A stretch of 64,000 nucleotides of DNA from the NCBI GenBank assembly GCA_015680685.1, contig MNCI01030719.1:10937-74936 (forward strand), written 5' to 3'. Positions within the stretch are counted from its first letter, which is position 1, and each line of letters opens with the position of its first letter. Position numbers and translations under genes: made by a program. Positions 20,026-30,289 of this stretch are shown piece after piece. Origin of the DNA: Gnetum montanum. Lineage: Eukaryota; Streptophyta; Gnetopsida; Gnetales; Gnetaceae. The notes beneath the pieces were generated by a model. The model was given only the letters and a program-made list of their open reading frames with translations, ran no database searches and had not been told where the DNA came from.

Positions 20026-22873
20026 ATAGTACCAAAACAAAAATGTCTACAAGAAGGAGAAACCTCGCAACCATGGGAGAAACAATGCAGAGCTAGAAGG
20101 GGTTAGCAAGAACAAGGCCAAGAACTACTTGAGGCAGCCCATGTAATGAGACCTCTTCATGAGAAGCCCCAAGTGGAATTTGTGTGAAAAGTTGTAAAAG
20201 AAGAAGTGTTAACTAAACAATCACAAAGAGAAGAAGTGCCTAAACTTGTGCCAAGGCTTGAGGTTACTTTGACTCAAGCCTGTCTTGATATCATCAAGTC
20301 CTAAGAAATTCAACAATCCATTCTTCATAAGATTAACTTTGGGCCATTTTTAGAGAAGGCTCTAGAGGATGTTAAGACTTAATTATGAACCTTGCCCATG
20401 TGGCCAATCATCACATCCAGTGGGGAGTGGTACATGGGAGAAACATACCTCTTTTGAAATAATTGAAGGATAAGATCCATAGTAAAGATTAAGGAAATTT
20501 AGGTGTCCTATTCAATAGAAGATGTTGCATAGACACTTGGGTTTCCTAACATTAGAACATAGTTGGCAGAATTATCCACACAAGGTAATCCTGAGGTGAA
20601 GAAGGAGTGGACCCAGTAGTGCTATGAGATGGACTGTAAGGAGTATGATGTGCTCACACTAGCAAAGTAGATTTATTTCAAGATTGTAACCTATCACCTT
20701 AATCTAATGGTGAGGCCAAGTAAGGTGACTACTTTCTCCACCCAAGCATGCACCACTCTAAGTTGGAACTTCCACATTAACTTTCCACAACTACTACATG
20801 TGGGGATCTAGAAGTGTTCAAAAAATAAACGTAGAAGGAAGACACTACCCTTTCCATGCCTCATCTATAAACTTTGCAAAAGGGTAGGCATCATTCACTA
20901 CTCTAATGACATATTCAGGCATACTCCTTTGGCTTCATGGTTTGAGAGCATGAAAAAGAAGACACCAGCAATGACTCAATTAGAGGAGCTGCTACCACCA
21001 CCACCCACTTAGGAAACAACACAAGAGACCCACATAACCATGGAATGGCTACAGAAAATCTAAAAATAGCTCTTGAGTGAACAAGAGCAATAAGGAAGAA
21101 TAAGTGGGGTAGATCCATCTATGTATCATCCAACAATGAGTCATCTTACTAAGGTGGCTAAAATAGTTAGCCAAATGAAGAGGGGTGGTCCCATTTTCTA
21201 TGCCCAAAGAATGCAACTAGCTTTGAGGTTAGATGCAAATGCTCAAGATGTGATGGTGTCACTAGCAACACATTAGTTATTCCGAAAAAATATTTGGTAA
21301 TGCCACCACTTTCTTGGTGAGGTTGGAGAAAGGCAAAGAGGTAACTATCTTGGTGATGTAGCACCAAGGGTAGGAGACAATGGTAGAAGTGGTAGCTGAC
21401 CATGTAGCAAAAGCACTGAATGCACCTATGGCATCTATACCAAATGTATCTACACTTCAATATGTGTAGATGTTTGTAGGCATAGTCCACAGGAAGTTAA
21501 ATGCCTCTTAACATGAAAAGTTGTTGGAATTACTGGTAGCAACAGGGCAATCAACTTTGGACATCTTTGATCTTCTAGAGAACATCACCACAACCTAGTC
21601 AGAGTTGTTGAATGTAAGGGATAGATGTATTATTTTGAAGGGGCAACTAGAAATGACCCAAGAGCAAAATTTACGCTTGGTCATCGAGGTTGCCGAACTT
21701 CATGCCCAACTTATAGATCAAGCAATCCTTATCCCAACAGTGATAAGAGATGAAGTTATTAAATAGCTTTAAGAAATATTTGAAAAGGCTAAGGAGGAGG
21801 CAATGATGACCATCTTTAAATAGTTCATAGCAGAAGTTGAAATGCACTTAATCAAAAAGGACTTCAATTAGGTGCACCAGGAGAATGAATCATTGACCAC
21901 ATTGAATCATTGCCTACAAAATGTTGATGTGTAGAAAGATTAAATGCAAAAATTCATTCATCAATAATAGAAGTAGATTGCCAAGGTAAACACTAAATTG
22001 AGGAAATTGGTCATAGAAAACTGCAATCTATCAATGGAGGAGGTACACACCTTGTGCCAGAAATTAGCCATTGAGATCATCGCCTAGAAGAAAAAAGCCC
22101 TCAAATTTGAGAAAGTGAAAAATTACTATAGGGACCAAGTTAGTTTGTAGAAGGAAGTAAATGAAAGAAAAATTTAGCTGAAAAAGGTGAAACTAAAATT
22201 CCTCGAGCAACTCCAAGAAGGAAGAGAGATGTGGCAATCCATCATTGATGGGATCGATGCCTACAACAAAGTAGAGATTTGTTTAAAGTTGTAAATTGAG
22301 GAAATGACATAATACATGGAGTTGGCCAATCTCTGTTATGTAAACCTAGCAATGCTAATAGCTAGACGGTTGTAGTCAAAATTGAAAAAATAAGTGGCTA
22401 GCTTGTATCTGCTATACGAGGCTAAGTTCAAGCATGATAAGGATGCTAGGTAGAAGCTTGAGACCACTAATGCTAAACTCAAAGTTTTCATAGGGAAATT
22501 CAGAGATCAACGATTTATTGCTAAGAACCTAGCCAAATGGATGAATGACTACTAAGAGCTAAAGAATATAGTTAGGGCATTCGACATTGAATGCAAATAG
22601 TTCACTACTTAGTTTGTAAATGCAAAGGAGTTGTTTTCAGCAATCCCATGTCCTTGGGATGTGCCCATTCTAACCCACATTGGGGAAGTTATGTGGATAA
22701 TGCATGATCCTAGGAGTAAGGAGGAGAAAATGAAAGCATTGCTAGATGCTTTCTACCACCCACTTGAAGTTCTAGTAGTAGCAGGATGGCCATAGCCACC
22801 TCAATTAACTATGTGTGAAGCCAGTAAAGGTTCCTTGAAGCCTTAGGAACCACCATCTCCTAAGACTATTTGA
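20026..22873 (+). pseudogene. Element 2 ORF2: 3' ORF with plant-transposon-like domain and coiled coil
   Basis: About 949 codons between pol and the 3' LTR. The start aligned to element 5 is ATA (decayed ATG) at 20026. N-terminal ~80 residues are charged (EEVLTKQSQREEVPK). A middle domain at about 20400-20900 includes SSGEWYMGETYLF, YFKIVTYHLNLMVRPSKVTTF and LPFPCLIYKLCKRVGI, resembling the 'putative plant transposon protein' domain of plant retroelement ORFs. From ~21500 to 22600 the sequence is rich in E, K, Q, L with heptad-like spacing, predicted coiled coil. A conserved C-terminal motif lies at 22640-22740 (PCPWDVPILTHIGEV, RSKEEKMKALLDAF). Many stops and at least one frame change. No membrane segment or signal peptide seen, so not an obvious envelope. 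Confidence 0.65.
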
Positions 22874-23097
22874 TCTTCTCTATCAGCTTTACATCATCAA
22901 GGAACATGCTATCCAACTTTGAAGATTTGAGTCACGGTGTTCAATTCTATGTTGTGAACACCTTCATTTTTTCTAATGTGTTGATCCATATACTTCATTT
23001 TTTGTCAAGTTAGTTAGTTGTTTTACTTGAAGAAAAGTTAGTCAATAATCTCATACCTTCCCAATTTTGTAAAAAGAACTCAAGGACAAGTTTTCAT

Positions 23098-23111
23098 TTA
23101 GTTGTTGGGTA
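23098..23111 (+). promoter_or_regulatory. Polypurine tract of element 2
   Basis: tagttgttgggta directly before the 3' LTR (TGATGAGTC). It is a weakened form of the GGGGGTA tract next to the LTRs of elements 1 and 6. The preceding 'agtcaataatctcatacctt' is also shared with element 6 (52030-52050, minus). Confidence 0.6.
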
Positions 23112-24068
23112 TGATGAGTCACATTCTGTTAGTTGTGTTGACGTGACTTTGTCAACACATCCTTGTCATCTAGGCCTTGTCAACAAGGCCTAGTTGACAC
23201 ATCATATCATGTGTTGATGTGGCACCATCGATGGAGTATCTATAGTTGGCTATAAATATGCACTTGTAGCCACATTTATGGCATAAGTAGATTGTAGTTG
23301 TAGCAAAGATTTTGCATTTTTTCCATTCAAAAGTTAGATTGTAGCCACATTTATGGCATAAGTAGATTGTAGTTTGTAGTCAAAGTCATTGAGTGTATGG
23401 ATCTTTATTCAAGCATTGCTATACTTGAGCATGATAATGCGTGTGACAATAAAGATAAGCTTTCTGATAAACCTTACAGCACTTTGAATAGATTAGCTAT
23501 TTTTATTTATGCATTTATTATTTTTAATTATTTATTAAATAATTTCAATTAGTTATTAAATATTTTCTAGTTATTATGTTAATAAGGAAATTAAGTGAGA
23601 TAGATTACACACATAAGTATGACCACTTCGAGCATAACATGTATTCACTTGGTAATCCCAGTAATGCTATTGCTTTGGTACACCTAGTAGTGTAGCGCTT
23701 GGTTGCCCAACAATGGATACGTGGGTTTAGGACGTGTTTGGAAAGTGGGATCAGATGCTTATGTTAGGATTAGTTAACTACTAGTTAATTAATTAATTTA
23801 GATTAGTTAATTAAAATTTTTTTATCTACATTTTGAGCACCAAACTACAAAACATAAAATGATAAAAATTGGATGCCTCAGTTACACTTAACCATACCAA
23901 TGAATGTCGCAAGTGTAATTGGAAAGACAACGAGTACCCTTAAGGCTAGATTCACTTTCTAAAGGGCTAGTGCATTGGAAATGATAAAGTGTATGGAATT
24001 CGACCGAGTCACATGTGAATGCTTCATGATCTATATGGTTGGGCATAGGGTTACCTCATCACTTATCA
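23112..24068 (+). mobile_element. Element 2 3' LTR
   Basis: 957 bp, TGATGAGTCACATTC to CACTTATCA. TATA box 23251-23258. It contains an internal partial duplication: 'agattgtagccacatttatg' and 'gcataagtagattgtagt' occur near 23260-23303 and again at 23337-23375, absent from the 5' LTR. A possible polyadenylation signal AATAAAG lies at 23441-23447 and is shared with 10962-10968. Confidence 0.88.
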
Positions 24069-25147
24069 CTTGGTTTGCTAGTTCTTTCATCTAACCTTAT
24101 ACATTTTTTTTGTGACAACATGTTTTATTTGTCTTATTTTTTTGTTCTCTTGGAGTTGTTCTTGCAAGGTGAAGCTTGAAGGCATTACAAAAGTGTAACT
24201 TATTATAACAACAAGTCATCATGTGACCTTGATGCACAATATTTGATGAATTTGTCCTACCATGCCAAGAGTGCTTATTCCACTTCACTTCCATTACCTC
24301 TCTTTGAGCCCAAACCTATATGTTGATTGTGATAATTCTTGCCTTAAATGACAATGGTTACTAATGTTTGGCACTCATGCATTATGGCCATATGACCTCT
24401 TCCTCAACATGCTCCACTAGTAAGTCCATTGAATGTAACACATTTCATTCAATGAGAAAACTAAATCAAATTTGGCCTTGGAAATGAAATCCAATGAAGG
24501 TTTCACCTTGCAAAACAAAGAAGGAAGTAAATTGCTAAGAGGTTAAAGGACTAATGAAGCCCAAAAAGATAAATCAACAACTCCAAAGATGCAAATGGAG
24601 GAGCCTAATGGCTAAGGAAGATTTAGAGTGAAGTGCTAGCTCCTCAAGAATATTATTGAGTGGCCAACACTTCAAAACACAAAACTTGGAGATCTCATTG
24701 ACCATTCAAAATATCATTTCCATAACTATAACCATGATGTCAACATATGGAACTCATTGTTAACCCTCATGACCATTTCCTTCTAGAAAAATATGTCCTT
24801 TATCCTCTATTATCTCACCATAACCTAATCCAATCATCACAAGCACTCTTTGCCATGGTTTAATAATACTAAATCAAGCATAGAGAGGGAACATTAGTGA
24901 TGGAGCTATGGTGGTGCTTTGTATTGTTTGTTGATGTCTCTCAAGTCCATCCTCCAAACATCAACAACGAGAGGCCAATAAAACACCATAAAAAAATTCA
25001 TGTTGCAACCTTCACCATTAAACCAGAGGAAAGATCTTATTGCAAATGTGGGACTTGTAGCCCATGAGTTGCAATCTTGCATACTTAACTTTGGGATTGA
25101 AAAATGCCTCATAACTGGTTATAGCCTTACTTCCCAAATGAAAAAGG

Positions 25148-25558
25148 TCATCTCATGTTTATATTTGGGCTTTGGAAAGCTAAAAATGCCTTGGGAATTA
25201 TTGAATTTGGAATTTTCATGAGTTTTTGTGGAGCTATAGCTTTAACTATGTTGAAACCACCTACCCCTAATATAGATGGTGTTGGGTTTTCATTTCTCGA
25301 GCAAAACCTAGCATAGTCACCATAAAACTCAGCATAGCTACACACATCCAACATTGAAGTTGTTGGATTTTCCATTTTCTTAGCAATGACCAACATAGAC
25401 ACCATATTTCCTAATGTAGATGCAACAAAAGCCAATGTAATACCAACAGTCCATTTACTATTTTTAGTACCCAATCTGGTTTTGATGATCTTGGGTGCAT
25501 CTAAACTTATGATAAATGGAACTACACTAGATGTAAAAGGCCTACCACACTTGCACAT
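25148..25558 (-). CDS. Unrecognised open frame
   Basis: 136 codons beginning MCKCGRPF. No domain recognised. Two Cys near the start, a hydrophobic stretch IKTRLGTKNSKWTVGITLAF, and a repeated phrase (ENPTTSMLDV and ENPTPSILGV, about 25 residues apart) suggest a short internal duplication. It lies in decayed AT-rich DNA with no partner gene; it may be chance or an old transposon fragment. Confidence 0.15.
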   Translation of the reverse strand: MCKCGRPFTSSVVPFIISLDAPKIIKTRLGTKNSKWTVGITLAFVASTLGNMVSMLVIAKKMENPTTSMLDVCSYAEFYGDYARFCSRNENPTPSILGVGGFNIVKAIAPQKLMKIPNSIIPKAFLAFQSPNINMR

Positions 25559-26574
25559 GATTTCAATTTGTTAGTAATGATGACAAAAATTTTTTAGCAA
25601 CAAATTGAACACCAACAACCTATTTAAACAAAGTTCCAACACTTTGAAAGGACTTTTTGGCAAATTGGCAATTAGCTGAGCATTGGAGACTTTTAGTACA
25701 TTGCCTAGTACTTAAGCATTTTTCCACCATTTTTTAACAACTAATGCAGTAGAGTCACATCTAAGAACCAACAAGGAGGTTTTGGAATTTAGAGCTTGGA
25801 AGCACCTAGATTGTGCTATCGATTACAGAACATAACTTGGTCGTTTCACGAGACTTCAAGCATCATTTGGGCAACTCCATGTGTATCTAGGCACACATAC
25901 TTGTACATCTTGAAACTCTACTCCTGTAATGTTTTTATTGTTTTAATAAAAATTAGCAGTTGATTCATTCGTGCAAGTTTATTCCAAATTTAAATTTTGT
26001 GCTTTTTCTTAGATTATATTTGCATTTTTTTATTTAATTTTTTTGCACCATTTACAATTTCTAATTCCTTGGGTGATTAAAAAGATTATCTAGGGCCCTT
26101 CAAATCCTCTTCTCAAAGGCCCTTGGGATCTGAAGTTAGGCTATTTCACCTAGAAGTTTTGGTTTTCTTGCAACCAAATTTTTTAGGCACTACATATTTC
26201 CTTTCTCTTTTCTCTTAAACATTTTTTTCTATTTCTCAAAGTGCTTCTTTTTTTTTTAAACTTGCATTTTTAAAACATTTTTTATTTTTAAACTTGCTTT
26301 TTTCGTTTATTTTTTAAAATTTTTATTCTTTTTAAATTTTTTTAATAAATAAAAGAGGTGAATCTAGTTGTTGTTGTGAAAGCAAGGTTTATCTAGGTGA
26401 AAAATGGTTTATAAATACCTAAAATAAGGATTTTAGAAGAAAAAACATTAATTAACAAGCTAGAAAATTAATTTTTTTCATGGTGTGGGGGCCACTTCCA
26501 TAGCATATTGAAGTTTTTAGGGTAGTTTGGTATAGTTTTTGGCTTGGATTTTTTGGTTCTTGGGGTTTTCTTAA

Positions 26575-26668
26575 GGTTGTGCCTAGGTTTGGGTTACTTT
26601 AGAGCTTATTTTGGTTAAGANGGGTTGTGCCTAGGTTTGGGTTACTTTAGAGCTTATTTTGGTTAAGA
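26575..26668. repeat. 46-bp duplication flanking N at 26621
   Basis: 26575-26620 and 26623-26668 are identical ('ggttgtgcctaggtttgggt...ttggttaaga'). This is the same pattern as the unmerged overlaps at 9941 and 50287, so probably an assembly artefact. Confidence 0.8.
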
Positions 26669-28060
26669 TGAAGCCCACATTTGATTCATAGGCTAGCTTA
26701 CAAGCTAATGAAAGGTTTGTTAGTGTGATAAGCTTGGTTGGTGTTGTATTGAATATTCATGACCTACAATGTCAATGCAAGAGCCTTGGGAGTAAAAATT
26801 GCTAATTTTTTGACAACTAAACTAAGCCCAAATCATGGCCAAAACTTTCTCACATTGGCATATATGCTGTGGTAGCCTACTTGGGATGAATACTAGAGTA
26901 TTTAATTTCTTGTGAGGAGTTTTTAGGTGGTTTTGACTTAGTTTTTGACCTCCAATGACTTCCAAGGCAATGTTAGGGCTTTAGCATCAAAATTTAAAAT
27001 CTTTGAGGTCAAAATCAATATTTTTTTATTCATGGGTTGTAAGTATGCTGGCATATATGATGGGCTAGCATAATAGGCTCAAAACATAGTGTAATTGATC
27101 CTCCTTGGTGAGTTTTACACTTTTCAATTCAGTTTTCCAAGCCCTGGAGCTATCAATGTCAATGCCTAGGGTTGTGGATGAAAATATTACATTCTAAGGC
27201 TACATGGATCTTGGTAAATGTTTAAATCAATTTATAAGCTATCTTATATGCTAGCGTAGCATATTAAGCTTAAATTATTAGCATAAGAACAAACTTTGAC
27301 CACTCTTTAAGGTTTTTTGATAACATTTTGATCCTTGTGGCCTCCCAAGTTAGCAACTAGGATTTTGGCATAGATCCTTAGGGTTTTGAGATTAAAATGA
27401 ACAAATTTTGATTTTTTGAGTTTTCTTAAACTCGTTCTTATGCTATGGTAGCATAATTGGCCTAAATAATAGCTTAATAACCTTAAAATCTTAGCATATA
27501 AGCTCCTTGGATAGGACTCTTACATTGGTGAAAATTGTTGTTGAGAAGTTGCAATTTTTTTAATGGGCCCTTTTTATGTTTATGAGTTGAATTAATTGTG
27601 GCATAAGCTTGTTTATGATTAGTGTACATTGATAATCATGATATGTTCTTTAAGCTAGCTTAAATATCAAAGGTTTGGTGGTTTTTATGCTTGGTGTAAG
27701 ATTGAGTTGAAGGCCTAACGTATTGTGATAAAAGTAGAAACTTTCCTCAAGAACTTGAGTGTACAAGGCCTTTCATCCATTATTCTAGTTTAAGCCAAAG
27801 GTAAAAGGGGCTTTGTTAGTTTTCAAAGGAATTTTAATCATCAACACTTAGAGGTCCTACACATTAGATGTTCTTCCACACAAAAATCTCAATGTTGAAA
27901 CCAATTCCACCACATCTCTACAAGTGTTAGTGCCTAGAATCTTCAATGGTGCTGAGCAAGCCTAATTCACCTCACCTTCCTAGTCACCCTTGCTCATAAT
28001 AAGCTCTATTCATAACATTCGAAGGGTAAGGAATCTTAGGTAGTTTTCTCACTATTTTCT

Positions 28061-29319
28061 AGGAAAAAACTTTGGCATATTCAACAATAATGGACAACAA
28101 GAAGGTAGGATCTTTGAGACAAAATCTCATCTTGGATGAGATAGAGGAAGCTACCCAAGTGATTTTTCATTTGCCAAATCCTAGTCCTGATGAAGGATTT
28201 TCTCTACATTCCACTAGGTACCAAGTTCTTACCATTTTTCTTAATTTTAGCTGAATTTGTAAAAACATTTTTCCACATCTAGGTTCACCTAGGATGAAAT
28301 TTATTGATAAGATTGCATCAAACGTTACATCTAGGCTTTTCCATGGTACTAGAATTGAATTATTGGTTTTGGTAATAAATTTATGCAAATTTGAATTTTG
28401 TATCAGACTTATGCTTAGCATTTTTGGCCTATTTTGCTCAATTTTAACTTAAGCTTGTTATTTTTTTCTAGGTTATATATGTTGGAATTTTACAATTTTG
28501 AGCTTGTGGGTTTGTTGTTCTAGGATTTAAGGCTATTCTAGAGGTAGAATCATAATTTTTTGAATCTTGTATTTTTTTTTTTTTTGCAACTAGATTGTAG
28601 TGTTTTTAGTTAATCATGGTCACCTAGTACTTCTTCTATTCATAAAAAACCAAAAAAAAAAAAACATTTTAAAAAAATTTTTATAGTGTTTTTTTCTAAG
28701 CCTAGAATGTTACAGCAGTCACTTTGTAGTTTTTTCATGCACAATGTGATTTTCTGACTAAGTTTGGGCAACGTTGGACATAAGGGTTCGTTGTTGGTAT
28801 TTTTGGATTTTTCCATGGGCATGATTAGCATATGGTATAAGTTGTGTTTGGTGCCATAGCATAATTAAGTTTTGGGATTTTGTAGTGGCAAGGTTTGGCA
28901 GTGTATGAGCTCCAAAACTTAGCAAAACTTCGTTCTTTACCTCCACCTCATCCTCAATTTTCAAGCTTGCCCTAGCTTATTGATCATGTCTTCATGGAAA
29001 AATCTAACCTCTGATATCCAACATTGTCACTTTGGCTAAAATTTGTTGTAACAATTTTAGTTTTAAGGTAAATATTTATAATTATGTTAGCTTGAAAGCT
29101 TCATGGGTTAAGTGTTTGTGGAAATGTTTAAAGTTAGTTACAAAGTGTCAAAGTAGTTTTTAATGTAATAAACTTGGTTATTGAAGTTTTGATTTTGGTT
29201 TTGGAGCCTATGGTTATCTCATGGCAACGATGGTATTGAAGAGTTACTTTTAGTTGAAACTTAGTTAATTTTTGTTATCAATTTTTAATCCCTTTCCCAT
29301 GGTTTAACGATCATGTGTT
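28061..29319. other. Unassigned AT-rich DNA upstream of the phosphatase remnant
   Basis: One 60-codon plus-strand frame (28072-28254, MAYSTIMDNKK...) has no recognised motif. T- and A-runs at 28570-28585 and 28650-28690. It could hold an upstream exon of the gene at 29320, but no supported splice pair links them. Confidence 0.3.
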
Positions 29320-29790
29320 TTGATTATGTGTAGAGCTTTTTTGAAACCCATCTTAGTGGTTATTGAATTGATGGGAATCATATGCTACACAAGCGCCATC
29401 ACACAAAGCAGTTTGAGACCTATCTTCCACCTTAAAAATAGCACCCTCATATGGTTTAGACCTACTGTCAAAGAATTTCTAGGATACCTATTATACAACT
29501 ATAGTGTGATCATGTGGTCATACTTTGCTACAAATGTTGCAATTTTCATTACTAAAATCCTGTTTTCTAGATGTTCTAATTACATTCTCAAATTTATGGT
29601 GGATGATCTTGAGGTTCAAACAAACATTGAAAAGAGTAATAACACTTGTTTGGTGTGTTAGGTAGTTTTCTCAAATTTGGAACATGCTAGAGTATTCCCA
29701 ATATAATGTCAACAACACCTTGCTCATTGGCCATAAAACCAATACTCTCTTCCAAAACCCCCCTAGGAACTATATACCTACTTGAAATGT
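29320..29790 (+). pseudogene. FCP1/SCP-like phosphatase domain remnant
   Basis: Frame 29320-29661 encodes STLIWFRPTVKEFLGYLLYN followed by YSVIMWSYFATNV. These resemble the RPGL..FL..l...FEV.IWS/T segment of CTD-phosphatase-like (FCP1/SCP, HAD) domains. After a +1 shift and a stop, 29684-29788 encodes WNMLEYSQYNVNNTLLIGHK and FQNPPRNYIPT. The family has NTLLIDDSP..NP.N.I.P there, and the catalytic DD is GH here. The DxDGT nucleophile motif was not found upstream. So it is a truncated, inactive relic; whether it came from a host gene or from a gene carried by a transposon is unknown. Confidence 0.45.
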
Positions 29791-30289
29791 AAGTTTTATT
29801 TTAATTTTTAAGTTCATTTTTTGTTTTAATTCTAATGATATTTGTCTATATTTTTTTATGTTATATTTTCTTGTAAGTATATGGTGAGCCATAAAGGGTT
29901 GGTTAAGAATGAACAAGCTTTGTCTTTGCTCATACAGCTTTAGAGGTCTTTAGGCATGGCATGGTTGTGAGATTTTAGGTGCTTAATCAACTTGGCAATG
30001 AGTGTAGTGAACACCTTAGACAATATTCTAATATATATAAACTAAGTATATCCAATAAACATGCACATAAGTGGTGGTCTCATGTAGATTTTGGAGCATA
30101 CATGACACTTTGATCTAAGGTTTTAGCCATGCCTCTAGTTAATAAGGAAAGATCATTAGAGCATGGTTAACATTTTTGTTTTTCTTGTTTCATTTTTATT
30201 TTTTGTTTTATGCATTTCTATATTTTTCTAATTTTTTAGTTTTAGTTTGACTCATGGGCTGATTGTATTATCTTGTAGATTCCATATGA

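Larger units (their letters stand above)
2994..24068 (+). mobile_element. Element 2: full-length Athila-like LTR retrotransposon, split by element 1
   Basis: Outer element of a nested pair. 5' LTR is 2994-3201 plus 10867-11583; 3' LTR is 23112-24068. Excluding the 7.66-kb insert and its 5-bp duplication the element is about 13.4 kb, in the size range of Athila/Tat elements. Order: LTR, PBS (11585), gag (11716), protease, RT, RNase H, integrase (to 17769), spacer, ORF2 (20026-22873), purine tract, LTR. The LTRs begin TGATGAG and end ATCA. Flanks CCTAG (2989-2993) and CTTGG (24069-24073) could be a decayed 5-bp target duplication. The two LTRs differ at roughly a tenth of sites by eye, and all ORFs carry stops, so the copy is old and inactive. 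Lineage rests on the tRNA-Asp-like PBS, the FMDD RT motif and the downstream ORF. Confidence 0.85.
24074..28060. other. Unassigned AT-rich region
   Basis: No convincing gene. 26400-27700 is rich in words such as tatgctagcata, catataagct and ttgggcta, also seen at 36700-37050 and 42560-42970, suggesting related degenerate repeats of one unclassified element. An LTR-like stretch with aataaaaattagca lies near 25950. N at 26621 sits between two 46-bp copies. Confidence 0.4.

Noticed and set aside
20915-21490. Minus-strand frames of 67 and 107 codons
   Set aside because: Antisense to ORF2 of element 2, whose plus-strand reading is conserved in other copies.
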